A DNA stretch of 64,000 nucleotides, from assembly GCF_014648175.1 (NCBI RefSeq), contig NZ_BMQP01000038.1, positions 1-64,000 of the forward strand. The letters are read 5' to 3'. Of the stretch, positions 52,305 to 60,914 are shown one piece after another (positions within the stretch are counted from its first letter, which is position 1; every line of letters begins with the position of its first letter). The translations under genes and the position numbers were made by a program. This DNA comes from Planobispora rosea (GTDB lineage: Bacteria > Actinomycetota > Actinomycetes > Streptosporangiales > Streptosporangiaceae). The notes under the pieces were generated by a model that saw only the letters and a list, made by a program, of their open reading frames with translations, did not search any database and had not been told where the DNA came from.

Positions 52305-53310
52305 TGCCGGGGGCCCGGGTGCCGTCCTCCGTGGGAAGCAGCACCCGTTCCCTGGCCAGCACACCGGCCTGGAACCTGTTCTCCGCCCCGAGCAGGCTCA
52401 TGATCTCGGAGATGCGGCGGCGGCAGGTCCGGAGCGACAGTCCGAGCCGGCGCGCGACCACCTCGTCCTTGGCGCCGGTCGCGAGCTCCCGCAGGATGGC
52501 CTCCCTGATCAGCTTGCCCTTCTCGCCGTCCATCGGCTCCTCGTATCCCGCTCCGGGAAAGGGGTGGGCGCGCGACCACATGTCCTCGAACACCGTGACG
52601 ATGAACTCCACGACACCGGGTTCCTGGACCACCACCGCCCCGGATCCGTCGGAGGTGGGCAGCAGGCAGCGCGCGGCATCGTGGACGATCTGCCGGCGCG
52701 GGACCGTGGAGACCGTGCGGATCTCGGCACCCGCCCGCCCCACCCGCTCCGCCCACTTCCGGGTGGGGCGGTGCTCCCGGGTGGCGTGCTGCAGCACCAC
52801 CCGCATGCGGACCCCGCGGGTCAGCAGGGTCAGGTCGTTCTCCAGGCTCCTGGCCAGCTCGCCCCGCTCCCAGCCACCGCCCGGATGGGCGACGAGAACC
52901 TCCTCCCGCACCCGATGAGACCAGTCGCGCAGCAGGTGCCTGGCCGTCTGGTTGTCGACGATGTCGAGCACGGCCGCGCGGCGCCGCGACTGCTGCGCCT
53001 CCTCGTAGTAGGGCATCAGGCGCATGACCTGGTCGCGGGTGGAGGCGATCTGCGCCTGACGGCGGCGCAGTTCGAGCTCCTCGTCCGCCAGCAACTCGGC
53101 CAGCGCCGCCTCCGGGGCGACGACGTCGAAGACGCCCCCGGCGGTCGAGACCGAGCGCAGGAGCTTGAGCTGGCCCAGCACCGAGATGGCCTTGCGGACC
53201 TGGTTCTCCCGCACGCCGAGTCCGGCCGCGGCCTCCTGGGGGGTCCAGTCCTCATGCGACAACGCGTACCGGTAGACGTCGATGGCGTCCTGATCGAGCC
53301 GTAAGTCCAC
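52297..53310 (-). CDS. TrmB/LuxR-type transcriptional regulator
   Basis: This 337-residue protein has an N-terminal winged helix (DVYRYALSHEDWTPQEAAAG, LGVRENQVRKAISVLGQLKL), a helical linker, a phospholipase-D-like sensor region, and a C-terminal LuxR HTH (IREAILRELATGAKDEVVAR, RLGLSLRTCRRRISEIMSLL). The HTH wording and architecture match the regulator at 15.6 kb. GGAG seven bases before the GTG fixes the start. Its 3' end overlaps the luciferase-like gene by eight bases. Cluster-situated control is likely. Confidence 0.88.
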   Translation of the reverse strand: MDLRLDQDAIDVYRYALSHEDWTPQEAAAGLGVRENQVRKAISVLGQLKLLRSVSTAGGVFDVVAPEAALAELLADEELELRRRQAQIASTRDQVMRLMPYYEEAQQSRRRAAVLDIVDNQTARHLLRDWSHRVREEVLVAHPGGGWERGELARSLENDLTLLTRGVRMRVVLQHATREHRPTRKWAERVGRAGAEIRTVSTVPRRQIVHDAARCLLPTSDGSGAVVVQEPGVVEFIVTVFEDMWSRAHPFPGAGYEEPMDGEKGKLIREAILRELATGAKDEVVARRLGLSLRTCRRRISEIMSLLGAENRFQAGVLARERVLLPTEDGTRAPGIM

Positions 53311-53563
53311 GCCTTACTCCCTACAAGTAGCACGTTGACATTTTTCAATGAAAAAAATGGCGACCAGGGCTCTTCGCCAGCTATCAATGAGCAGTCCGAC
53401 CTCAGAGAAGACCGACCCGCAGGGAGTCGCGTTCCGGAAAGCATCCCTTGAGTCCTCGTCACAGCCCGGGGGACATGGAGCCATGAATGCCATACCACAC
53501 CACGCGAAAGAGGTTAGGAATCCCCCGTCCGCCGGTGGATCCACCAACCTCCAGGACGTGATC

Positions 53564-56227
53564 ATGTTACACCGCGCTGCGGAACTCACCATTGTCAATA
53601 CCGCGATGACCCGGCTTCGCTCGGGTACCCCGGCCGTGATCGTGGTGCGGGGCGACCGCGGCATCGGCAAGACCGCGTTTCTGTCAGCCGCCGTGGCCAG
53701 GGCACCGTCCTCCGCCGTCGTGCTGCGCGCCCGGGGCCACCCCAGTGAGCGGACCTCGGCGTTCGGCGTGGTCCGCCAGCTGTTCGACGGCCTGCCCGCC
53801 CCGGCCCCGCCCGCCTCCGCGGGTTTCCCCGCACCGGACGAGGCGCTCCACCAGCTCTACCGTCAGGCCAGGTCACTGACCTCCGGCCGGCCGGTGGTCA
53901 TCGCGATCGACGACGTCACCCTCGCCGATCCCGAGTCGGCGCAGTGGTGCTCCTACATCGCGCGCCGCCTGGACGAGCTGCCGGTGACGATGATCGTCAC
54001 CCTCGACGTCGGCGGATCCGACCTGGACGACCTCGCGCAGGACATCGGCGCGCTGCCGTACGGGCACCTGCTGCGGCTGGAGCCGCTCTGCCCCGACTGC
54101 TGCGCCGAGCTGCTGGCGACCGCGTTCGGAACGAGCGTCCATCCCGGCTTCGCGCTGGCCTGTCACCGGCTCACCGGGGGCAACCCGTTCCTGCTCGGCG
54201 AGCTCGCGAACTCGCTGCGCGCCGCCAGGGTGGCGCCGGACGAGACGAACGAGGGCCTGGTGGACGAGGTCGGCGCGGTCTCGCTGACCGCGACCGTGCT
54301 CAACTGGTTGTCCTCCTCCCACCCGGAGGCCGTCGACCTCATCAAGAGCCTGACGGTGCTCGGACCGGAGATCGGCCTGGCCGCCGCCGCCACGCTGGCC
54401 GGGCACGGGGAGGCGGCGGCGGCCGAAGCGGTCACCGCCCTGCGCCGCGCCCGTCTGCTCGGCGACGCCGACGACTTCGCGCACCCCGCGATCCGGCGGG
54501 CCGTCCTGGCGGGAACCGACGCCCAGCGGCTGGGCGACCTGCACATCCGCGCCGCCGACCTGCTGCTGCGGCTCGGCGCGCCCCCGCATGTCTGCGCCGA
54601 GCACGTCATGTCCGCCGGACCGCGACAGGGTCCGGACTCGGTGGGCATCCTGCGCGAAGCGGCCACCGAGGCCGCGGCGCACGCGCTCTGGCCCGAAGCC
54701 GACCGCTATCTGCGCCGGGCGCTGTCGGAATCGGTGGGCCTCGACCCGCCGCTGGGCCTCCTCTCCGAACTGGGGGCGGCCGAACTGCATCTCGACATCC
54801 CGGCCGCACGACGGCACCTGCGCACCGTGAGCGAACGCGCCGGAACCCCGGACGCCCTGCTGCCGTTCGCCGACGTCCTGCTCACCGTCAACGCACCGGA
54901 GAGCGTCGACGCGTTCGCGGCCTGGCTCGACGTCGAACCCCGCTTCGCCGCGCAGACGCTGCTGGCCGGACGGCCCGTCCCCGCCGCCCGCCTGACCGGG
55001 CCCGGCCGGGACCTCGCCGCCGTGACGGCCCTGGCCACCGCCGCCGCGGGGGGTCTCGCCAGCCGTACGGAAATCCTGGCCCGGCGGTGCCTGGACATCC
55101 CGGGCAGCGCCCCGGCGACGCTGCTGGCCGCGCTCGCGCTCTCCTGGGCCGAGCGGTTCGACGACGCCGCCTACTGGGCGGACCGGGCCATGTCCGACGT
55201 CCAGGCGTCCAGCTCACCCGTGGAGCGGGCCTTCGCCCTGGTCGTCTCCGCCGAGCTGGCCTACCGCGCGGGCCGGTTGGAGACCTCGGCCGCCACCGCC
55301 GCGGCCGCCGTCGAGCCGGCGGCCGCGGCGTCCGCCGGAGAGCTCCGCATCGCGGCGGAATCCCTGCGGGCCCGAGTCCTGGTCGAACACGACGACGTGA
55401 CCGCCGCCGCCCGGCGGCTCGCCGGGCTGAACCGCCTCCGCGCCGCTCACCCGCTGATCCGGGCCCTCCAGCTGGAGGTGACGGGTCTCATCCAGCTCAC
55501 GGCCAACCAGAACCGGCAGGCCCTGTACGCCTTCGCCGAGTGCGGCAGGCACGCCCTGGCCGCCGGCGTGAGCAATCCCGCCTGCCTCGCCTGGCGCGGG
55601 CACGCCGCGCTCGCCCACGTGAAGCTCGGGGAGGTCGAGCAGGCGCGACGGCTGGCGGACGAGGAACTGCGGCTGGCCCGGGCCTGGCGTCGACCGGCCG
55701 CGATCGGCCGGGCCCTCAGCGTCGCCGGGGTGACCAGGGAGGACACCGCCAGGGTCGATCTGCTGCACGAGGCCGTCGAGGTCCTGCGAGGCTCGGGCGC
55801 CCGGCTCGACGAGGCCAGGGCCGTGGTACGGCTCGGCATCACCCTGCGGCAACGCGGCGAGACCGCCAAGGCGCGGCAGGCGCTCACCGAGGGCGTGACG
55901 CTCGCCACGGAATGCGACGCCACCAGATTGGCACGGCTGGCCCATGACAATCTGCTCGCCGCGGGCGGGCGGACCGCGGCGCGGCGGGGAGACGCACCGC
56001 GGGCCTACCCGGTGACGACCGTCCGGCAGAGCCTCACCTCGGGTGAGCAGCGGGTCGCCCAGCTGGTGATCCAGGGGATGGGCAACCAGGCCGTGGCCGA
56101 TCAGCTGTCGATCAGCAAACGGACGGTGGACACCCATCTGGCCAGGATCTTCCGGAAGCTCGGCATCCGCGCCCGGAGCGAACTCGGTCCGGCGCTGAAC
56201 GGGAACGGGGCGAGCGGTGTCAACTGA
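53564..56227 (+). CDS. LAL-type LuxR regulator (large ATP-binding)
   Basis: This roughly 887-residue protein has an N-terminal AAA/NTPase domain with Walker A VRGDRGIGKTAFLSAA near residue 30 and a Walker B-like VVIAIDDVTLADPES. A long TPR-like helical region follows, then a C-terminal LuxR HTH (LTSGEQRVAQLVIQGMGNQA, VADQLSISKRTVDTHLARIF). Homology begins at MLHRAAELTIV, with AGGA eight bases upstream. In-frame ATGs at 53483 and 53348 are possible, but the codons there are less G+C-rich. The second codon is TTA, a rare codon often used for bldA-dependent control of secondary metabolism. It overlaps the peptidase gene by 11 bases. Confidence 0.9.
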   Translation: MLHRAAELTIVNTAMTRLRSGTPAVIVVRGDRGIGKTAFLSAAVARAPSSAVVLRARGHPSERTSAFGVVRQLFDGLPAPAPPASAGFPAPDEALHQLYRQARSLTSGRPVVIAIDDVTLADPESAQWCSYIARRLDELPVTMIVTLDVGGSDLDDLAQDIGALPYGHLLRLEPLCPDCCAELLATAFGTSVHPGFALACHRLTGGNPFLLGELANSLRAARVAPDETNEGLVDEVGAVSLTATVLNWLSSSHPEAVDLIKSLTVLGPEIGLAAAATLAGHGEAAAAEAVTALRRARLLGDADDFAHPAIRRAVLAGTDAQRLGDLHIRAADLLLRLGAPPHVCAEHVMSAGPRQGPDSVGILREAATEAAAHALWPEADRYLRRALSESVGLDPPLGLLSELGAAELHLDIPAARRHLRTVSERAGTPDALLPFADVLLTVNAPESVDAFAAWLDVEPRFAAQTLLAGRPVPAARLTGPGRDLAAVTALATAAAGGLASRTEILARRCLDIPGSAPATLLAALALSWAERFDDAAYWADRAMSDVQASSSPVERAFALVVSAELAYRAGRLETSAATAAAAVEPAAAASAGELRIAAESLRARVLVEHDDVTAAARRLAGLNRLRAAHPLIRALQLEVTGLIQLTANQNRQALYAFAECGRHALAAGVSNPACLAWRGHAALAHVKLGEVEQARRLADEELRLARAWRRPAAIGRALSVAGVTREDTARVDLLHEAVEVLRGSGARLDEARAVVRLGITLRQRGETAKARQALTEGVTLATECDATRLARLAHDNLLAAGGRTAARRGDAPRAYPVTTVRQSLTSGEQRVAQLVIQGMGNQAVADQLSISKRTVDTHLARIFRKLGIRARSELGPALNGNGASGVN

Positions 56228-57485
56228 TCACGACCTGGGCACGATCCTGCCCGGCCTCGAAGCCCTCTACCGCGACCTGCACCGCCACCCGGAGCTGGCC
56301 TTCCAGGAGACCAGGACGGCGGCGACGGCGGCGCGCCGGATGCGCGCCCTGGGCTTCGACGTGACCGAGAAGGTGGGCGTCACCGGCGTCGTCGCCGTGC
56401 TGCGCAACGGCGCGGGGCCGACGGTCCTGCTCCGCGCGGACATGGACGCCCTGCCGATCCGCGAGGAGACCGGGCTCCCGTGGGCCAGCCGGGAGCGGTC
56501 CACGGACGAGCGGGGGCTGGACTCCCCCGTCATGCACGCCTGCGGTCACGACGTGCACGTCACGGCTCTCATCGGGGCGTGCGAACTCCTCACCCGCCGC
56601 AGGGACGCCTGGCGGGGCACCGTCGTCGCCGTCTTCCAGCCGGGCGAGGAGAGCGGCCTCGGAGCTCGGCGGATGCTGGAGGACGGGCTGCTCGAACGGT
56701 TCCCCGAGCCGGACATCCTGCTGGGACAGCACGTGTCGCCCGCCCCGCACGGCACCGTCGCGCACTGCCCGGGTGTGCTGCTCGGGGCGACCGACGTCCT
56801 GACCGTGCGGCTGTTCGGCCGCGGCGGGCACGGGTCCCGGCCCGAGTCGGCCGTGGACCCCGTGGTCATGGCCGCGTCCCTGGTGCTGCGGTTGCAGACC
56901 GTGGTGTCCAGGGAGGTGTCCCCCAGGGAGTCGGCCGTGGTGACCGTGGGAACGTTGTCGGCCGGAACCACCCCGGGCGCCATCCCCGCCGAGGCGGAAC
57001 TGTCCGTCAACATCAGGTCGTTCGCACCGGCCGTACGGGCGAAAGTGCTGGCCGCCGTGGAGCGCAGGATCCAGGCCGAGGCGGTGGCCGCCGGAGCGCC
57101 GAGAGAACCCGAGATCGTCCCGCTCTACCGGCTGCCCGTGACGGCCAACCATCCGGCGAGCACCGAGCGGGTCATCGCGGCCCACGCCGCCGAGTTCGGC
57201 CCGCGCGCGGTGCACAGAACCGGCCCGCAGTCCGCCAGCGAGGATTTCGGCCTGCTCGCCGAGGCCGCGGCCAGGCCCTCCGTCTACTGGTTCATCGGCG
57301 GGACCGCGCCCGCGGTGTTCGCCAGGGCCGTCGTGGCGGGAACGGTCGAGCGGGACGTCCCGCACAACCACGCGCCGACTTTCGCGCCCGTCCCGCGGCC
57401 CGCGCTGGCCACCGGCGTCCGGGCGTTGGCGACGGCCGCCCTGGTGTGGCTCGGGCCCGGCACAACGGAACCGGGCGTCCCCTGA
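56217..57485 (+). CDS. M20-family metallopeptidase/amidohydrolase
   Basis: This 422-residue protein has HPELAFQETRTAATAARRM at the N-terminus, VLLRADMDALPI, metal-binding HACGHDVHV and the Glu pair in FQPGEESGLGARRML. A dimerisation domain follows (FGRGGHGSRPESAVDPVVMA), then a late metal ligand in a PHNHAPTF context. This is the M20D hippurate/IAA-amino-acid hydrolase type, which removes acyl groups from amino acids. Its GTG lies inside the end of the LAL gene, so expression is coupled. A role in product breakdown or leader processing is conceivable but unproven. Confidence 0.92.
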   Translation: MSTDHDLGTILPGLEALYRDLHRHPELAFQETRTAATAARRMRALGFDVTEKVGVTGVVAVLRNGAGPTVLLRADMDALPIREETGLPWASRERSTDERGLDSPVMHACGHDVHVTALIGACELLTRRRDAWRGTVVAVFQPGEESGLGARRMLEDGLLERFPEPDILLGQHVSPAPHGTVAHCPGVLLGATDVLTVRLFGRGGHGSRPESAVDPVVMAASLVLRLQTVVSREVSPRESAVVTVGTLSAGTTPGAIPAEAELSVNIRSFAPAVRAKVLAAVERRIQAEAVAAGAPREPEIVPLYRLPVTANHPASTERVIAAHAAEFGPRAVHRTGPQSASEDFGLLAEAAARPSVYWFIGGTAPAVFARAVVAGTVERDVPHNHAPTFAPVPRPALATGVRALATAALVWLGPGTTEPGVP

Positions 57486-57506
57486 AGATCAGAGAACGCC
57501 CGGTTC
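57468..57506. terminator. Hairpin between the M20 peptidase and tRNA-Lys
   Basis: GAACCGGGCGT (57468-57478) and ACGCCCGGTTC (57496-57506) form a perfect 11-bp stem with a 17-base loop. The left arm is in the last codons of the peptidase gene. It lies between convergent genes and could stop transcription from both sides; no T-run is present. Confidence 0.55.
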
Positions 57507-57513
57507 ACAGGGT

Positions 57514-57586
57514 GCGCCGCCAGGGACTCGAACCCCGGACCCGCTGATTAAGAGTCAGCTGCTCTGACCAACTGAGCTAGCGGCGC
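57514..57586 (-). tRNA. tRNA-Lys (anticodon CTT)
   Basis: The 73-nt cloverleaf on the minus strand runs from acceptor GCGCCGC to its complement GCGGCGC. It has D-arm GCTCAGTTGGTCAGAGC, anticodon stem GCTGA/TCAGC around loop CTCTTAA (anticodon CTT, reading AAG) and T-arm GGGGTTCGAGTCC. The CCA end is not encoded. No integrase or attachment duplication was seen next to it. Confidence 0.97.
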
Positions 57587-57732
57587 TTGACCTCGACAAG
57601 ACTACCGGACTCCGAGATGTGGGCGGTACATGAGCTGACATGTGCTGATTTTGGAATCCGGGCTTCACCTGGGGCGGCCCCTGCCGCGGTCCACGGTGAG
57701 GCTCCGGACCCGTACGGCTTGGCAAAAAATCC

Positions 57733-57755
57733 GTTTACTCCGCTTTGCGTGGGTA
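57733..57755 (+). promoter_or_regulatory. SigB-type stress promoter of the PRC-barrel gene
   Basis: GTTT (57733-57736) and GGGTA (57751-57755) are separated by exactly 14 bases, matching the SigB/SigF-group pattern known in Streptomyces (GTTT-N14-16-GGGTA). The downstream gene starts 42 bases later. Similarity is exact; use in vivo is inference. Confidence 0.65.
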
Positions 57756-57796
57756 GAGGGGGTTGGCCCGGAGAATCAACGAAGGGAGATGGCACC

Positions 57797-58168
57797 ATGC
57801 AGCCTGAGCTGTGGACTTACCGTACCGACGTCCACGACGCCACCAAGAGCCTCGACCTCGCGGGATACGACGTCGAGGCCACGGACGGCAAGATCGGTTC
57901 CGTCGACGAGGCGACCTACGAGGTCGGCGAGAGCTACCTCGTCGTCGACACCGGCCCGTGGATCTTCGGCAAGAAGGTCCTGCTCCCGGCCAGCACGGTG
58001 ACGCAGATCGATCCGCAGGAGCGCAAGATCTACGTCGCGCGCACCAAGCAGGAGATCAAGGACGCGCCGGAGTTCGACGAGTCCGCCTTCAAGGAGACCT
58101 CCTACCGTGACCGGGTCGGCGAGTACTACGGCCGCTTCCCCTACGGTGGCGGCACGGCTACGTACTGA
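57797..58168 (+). CDS. PRC-barrel domain protein
   Basis: This 123-residue protein has a PRC-barrel at residues about 20-85 (LAGYDVEATDGKIGSVDEAT, SYLVVDTGPWIFGKKVLLPA, VTQIDPQERKIYVARTKQEI). A short acidic/aromatic tail ends YYGRFPYGGGTATY. GGGAG precedes the ATG. Actinobacterial proteins of this form are commonly stress-induced, which agrees with the SigB-type promoter and the terminator that isolate it as a single-gene unit. Its partner is unknown. Confidence 0.9.
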   Translation: MQPELWTYRTDVHDATKSLDLAGYDVEATDGKIGSVDEATYEVGESYLVVDTGPWIFGKKVLLPASTVTQIDPQERKIYVARTKQEIKDAPEFDESAFKETSYRDRVGEYYGRFPYGGGTATY

Positions 58169-58186
58169 TTCGGTAGGGCACAACGA

Positions 58187-58212
58187 GGGGCCCCGCCCTA
58201 CGGCGGGGCCCC
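58187..58212 (+). terminator. Hairpin after the PRC-barrel gene
   Basis: GGGGCCCCGCC (58187-58197) and GGCGGGGCCCC (58202-58212) form a perfect 11-bp stem with a four-base loop, 18 bases past the stop. A strong G+C stem without a T-run. Confidence 0.75.
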
Positions 58213-58292
58213 TCCGCGTCTTCACGGACGCTCTCACGGCCCGCTCCCGGGGACCGGGCCGTTCCCGGGAACCATGAACCGTGGACCTTTCC

Positions 58293-58325
58293 GAACCCCG
58301 CCCGGTCGGAGACCGGGCGGGGTTC
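58293..58325 (-). terminator. Hairpin after the nucleotidyltransferase-like gene
   Basis: GAACCCCGCCCGGTC (58293-58307) and GACCGGGCGGGGTTC (58311-58325) pair perfectly over 15 bp with a GGA loop. It begins six bases beyond the minus-strand stop and can also act on plus-strand read-through. Confidence 0.75.
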
Positions 58326-58331
58326 CGATTG

Positions 58332-58928
58332 TCAGGGCCAGGACGGGTCGCCCGAGGCGTCGACCGGACCGTTCACCACACCCAGGCGCTCCAGCAGGGT
58401 GAGAAAGGTGTACGCGTACGGCGAGGACTGGGTCACCGCCGCCACGCGGTCCCAGTCGACCTGCTCGCGCAGGGCGCGGACCTGGGGAAGCAGGGAGCCG
58501 TAGTCACAGGCGTGCTCGGAGAGCGGCAGCAACCAGGAGATGACCAGATCGGTCGCCTCCAGGACGGGAACGATCACAGCCGACGCCTTCAGCGGTTCGG
58601 CCCTCTCCAGCAGGGCGGGAGTGACCGGGTTGTCGGCGATCCGGAAGATCAGGTCCACCAGCCTGCCCTCGTCGTAGGCCTTCACCAACCAGTCCTCCGG
58701 CGGCTTGGCCGTCTCGAAGCCCAGGTCCCGCAGGGCTTCCAGGGCGGCGGGCACGTCCTCCTGCGGCAGGACGAAGTCCACATCGTGCAGTGAAGGCGCG
58801 GCCCCGCGCGAGTAGGCGGCGCATCCCCCGGCCAGCGCGAACCTGATGTTCGCGTCTTTGAGCCCGGTGCTGGCCCGCTTCAGCGTTTCCAGAATCGCGT
58901 CAGTGACCTCGTGGCTGTGGCTTCCCAT
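58332..58928 (-). CDS. Nucleotidyltransferase-fold protein
   Basis: This 198-residue protein has FALAGGCAAYSRGAAPSLHD followed by VDFVLPQEDVPAALEALRDL. The GG-x-DxD-like metal site (LHDVDFV) resembles minimal nucleotidyltransferases that act on small molecules or as toxin/antitoxin partners. The later helix EATDLVISWLLPLSEHACDY may close the site. It stands alone between two hairpins. Substrate and role are unknown. Confidence 0.8.
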   Translation of the reverse strand: MGSHSHEVTDAILETLKRASTGLKDANIRFALAGGCAAYSRGAAPSLHDVDFVLPQEDVPAALEALRDLGFETAKPPEDWLVKAYDEGRLVDLIFRIADNPVTPALLERAEPLKASAVIVPVLEATDLVISWLLPLSEHACDYGSLLPQVRALREQVDWDRVAAVTQSSPYAYTFLTLLERLGVVNGPVDASGDPSWP

Positions 58929-59001
58929 AGCCGAGGATTACCCCCAGGATCGCCCCCTAGTCACCAGGCATATCGCCTTAAAGCAGGGGTAATTCCCCCG
59001 G

Positions 59002-59502
59002 ATGAGCAACCCCTCTGATCCTCGTATGGAAGGACCCCAGCCGGGCGAGAGCCACAAGGAACGCGTCGACCGCGAGCTGACCGAGTTGCTGCAAGGTCTG
59101 CGCGTCGCGGTGACAGGCGTACAGGTCCTGTTCGCCTTCCTGCTGACAGTGCCGTTCTCACCGGGTTTCCAGAGAGTGGACACCCTGGGCCGCTGGTTGT
59201 TCTTCATCGCACTGATGGGCGCCGCGCTCGCCTCCGTCTGCTTCATCACCCCGGCGGCCCAGCACCGTCTGCTGTTCCGCAGCGGCCTGAAGGAACGGAT
59301 GCTCCACACCGGCAACGGGCTCGGCATCGCCGGAGCCGCCTTCCTGGCCGTCGCGATGACCAGCGCGGTGGCCCTCGTCGCCGAGACGGTCATCGGCGGC
59401 TGGCAGTTCATCCTTTTCGGTGGCCTCATCGGGCTGAGCGCCGCGTGGTTGTGGTTCATCCAGCCGCTCACCCACCTTTACCGAAGCAAGGACGTTAAAT
59501 AG
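59002..59502 (+). CDS. DUF6328 membrane protein
   Basis: This 166-residue protein has an acidic cytoplasmic head containing HKERVDRELTELLQGLRVAV, then four spans (VQVLFAFLLTVPFS, WLFFIALMGAALASVCF, GIAGAAFLAVAMTSAVALVA, FILFGGLIGLSAAWLWFI). The RELTELLQGLRVAVTGVQVL opening is the family hallmark in actinobacteria. Function is unknown. A GGGTA preceded by a loose GNNT lies 11 bases before the start, a weak SigB-like candidate. A small membrane protein gene follows. Confidence 0.88.
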   Translation: MSNPSDPRMEGPQPGESHKERVDRELTELLQGLRVAVTGVQVLFAFLLTVPFSPGFQRVDTLGRWLFFIALMGAALASVCFITPAAQHRLLFRSGLKERMLHTGNGLGIAGAAFLAVAMTSAVALVAETVIGGWQFILFGGLIGLSAAWLWFIQPLTHLYRSKDVK

Positions 59503-59527
59503 CGAATCGTGAGGGCAGTGACAGTTT

Positions 59528-59677
59528 ATGGCTACATTGCTCTGGATCATCGCAGTCGTCCTCGTCATCGCCGGGATCTACGTCATCCTGGCCCGTCGCG
59601 ATCTCCTGTGGGGGATCGTCCTGATCGTCCTCGGATTCCTCGTCGGCCCCGGGGGTGTGAGCATCTTCAATGTCTAA
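59528..59677 (+). CDS. GPGG-motif small membrane protein
   Basis: This 49-residue protein has two spans (LLWIIAVVLVIAGIYVILA and LLWGIVLIVLGFLVG) around the basic turn RRD, ending GPGGVSIFNV. This is the conserved actinobacterial GPGG small membrane protein. It is short enough to be missed by length cut-offs. GC-rich third positions support coding. It lies 25 bases after the DUF6328 gene on the same strand. Function unknown. Confidence 0.85.
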   Translation: MATLLWIIAVVLVIAGIYVILARRDLLWGIVLIVLGFLVGPGGVSIFNV

Positions 59678-59741
59678 TGCGAGCATGGCTCGCATAACCT
59701 CAAGTCGCCCCGAATTCCCAGAAACACCCAGACAAACTTCA

Positions 59742-59767
59742 GCGGGCCGGGTTCTCACCCGGCCCGC
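59742..59767 (+). terminator. Hairpin after the GPGG gene
   Basis: GCGGGCCGGGT (59742-59752) and ACCCGGCCCGC (59757-59767) form a perfect 11-bp stem with loop TCTC, followed by TTCTCATGTT. A smaller ATGCGAGC/GCTCGCAT stem overlaps the stop codon (59677-59695). The rest of the interval to 59870 shows no gene. Confidence 0.75.
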
Positions 59768-59870
59768 TTCTCATGTTCCCGTCCCGGTCCCGCCAGCGAG
59801 AAACCCCGGGAGGCCCGCAAAGATCAGTGAAGAGCATGAAGAACAGTGAGGGACTGCCGGCGGAGCGCCG

Positions 59871-60599
59871 TCAGCAGCCTCCGTCATCGTCGAGGCGGTA
59901 GACCGCGTAGGCCCGGCCCAGCACCGGGAGCGCCACGTTGCGGACCCGGATGCCCGCGGACGTGATCCCCTTCTCGGTCCCCATGTGCGCGTGACCGTGC
60001 AGAATCAGGTCAGCGCCCTCCGCGTCGATCGCCTCGGCCAGCAGGTAGCTGCCGAGGAAGGGATAGATCTCCGGCGGCTCCCCGGCAAGGGTGTCGTTGA
60101 CCGGCGAGTAGTGCGACAGGACGACTCGCCAGTCGGCCTCAAGCTCCTTCAGGGCCGTCCGCCAGCGGTCGGCGATGCGCTTGGTGTGGTTGACGAACGC
60201 CTTGATCTCCGGCTCGCCGAACTCGCTGGCGCACTTGCCGGCGAACCCCCCGCCGAAACCCTTCCCGCCGACCACGCCGAGCCGCTGGCCGTTGATGTCG
60301 AGGACGACGGCGTCGTCGTGCAGCACCGCGATCCCGGCCTCGCGCAGCATGGCCGCGATCTCGGCGGGCTTGTCGGAATGGTGGTCATGGTTGCCGAGCA
60401 CGGCGACCACGGGGATCGGCAGGTCACGGAACTCCTTGACCACCACCTCACCCTCCTCCAGGGTCCCATGCCTGGTCAGGTCGCCGGCCAGCAGCAGAAC
60501 ATCGGCCTTCTCCTCGATCCCGGTCAGGTGGGAACGGTAGCGTCCGCCCATGTCCGTTCCCAGATGAACATCCCCGACCGCTGCGATTCGCAGGCTCAC
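59871..60599 (-). CDS. Metallophosphoesterase
   Basis: This 242-residue calcineurin-like phosphoesterase has the full metal-motif series: IAAVGDVHLGT, LLLAGDLTRHG, VLGNHDHHS, VLSHYSPVND and LILHGHAHMG. The ligands give a dinuclear centre. It overlaps the BON gene as GTGA and has AGGAGGAG upstream. The substrate could be a cyclic nucleotide, nucleotide or phospholipid; sequence does not discriminate. Confidence 0.93.
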   Translation of the reverse strand: MSLRIAAVGDVHLGTDMGGRYRSHLTGIEEKADVLLLAGDLTRHGTLEEGEVVVKEFRDLPIPVVAVLGNHDHHSDKPAEIAAMLREAGIAVLHDDAVVLDINGQRLGVVGGKGFGGGFAGKCASEFGEPEIKAFVNHTKRIADRWRTALKELEADWRVVLSHYSPVNDTLAGEPPEIYPFLGSYLLAEAIDAEGADLILHGHAHMGTEKGITSAGIRVRNVALPVLGRAYAVYRLDDDGGC

Positions 60600-60841
60600 A
60601 GTTTCTCCTCCTCTTCGGGCGTCCGGACATCCACAACGGTGAGCTCGTTGCGGACCACCAGCCCGGGCGCCGCCTCGCTCGCCACATCGGCGATCAGCCC
60701 ACGGCGCTCCTCGCAACTCACCTGGCCGCGCAGGAAGAGCTGCTCCCCTCGGACGTCTACCCGGATGCCCAACTCGTTCGTGCGTTCGTCCTCTGCCAGC
60801 GCACCCTGCACCCGTGCGGCGACATATTGCGGAGCCTCCAT
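60596..60841 (-). CDS. BON-domain protein
   Basis: This 81-residue BON domain has YVAARVQGALAEDERTNELG, IRVDVRGEQLFLRGQVSCEE and an acidic tail TPEEEEKL. BON domains bind membranes or envelope components. It lacks a signal peptide, so it is cytoplasmic unless anchored by a partner. AGGAG precedes the ATG. A loose SigB-like site (GAGT-N15-GGGTAT) lies upstream on the minus strand. Confidence 0.9.
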   Translation of the reverse strand: MEAPQYVAARVQGALAEDERTNELGIRVDVRGEQLFLRGQVSCEERRGLIADVASEAAPGLVVRNELTVVDVRTPEEEEKL

Positions 60842-60914
60842 GATCGAACTCCTCTCGCCCTCGAACCCTCACCCCGATACCCGGGGACTTCCCGCGCACT
60901 CCAAGGTCAAACGG

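Noticed and set aside
53335..53363. TTGACA upstream of the LAL gene as a promoter
   Set aside because: No acceptable -10 hexamer lies 16-19 bases downstream; the surrounding sequence is simply A+T-rich.
57514..57586. tRNA-Lys as the attachment site of an integrative element covering the TOMM cluster
   Set aside because: No integrase, no duplicated tRNA 3' end and no shift in base composition were found in the window.
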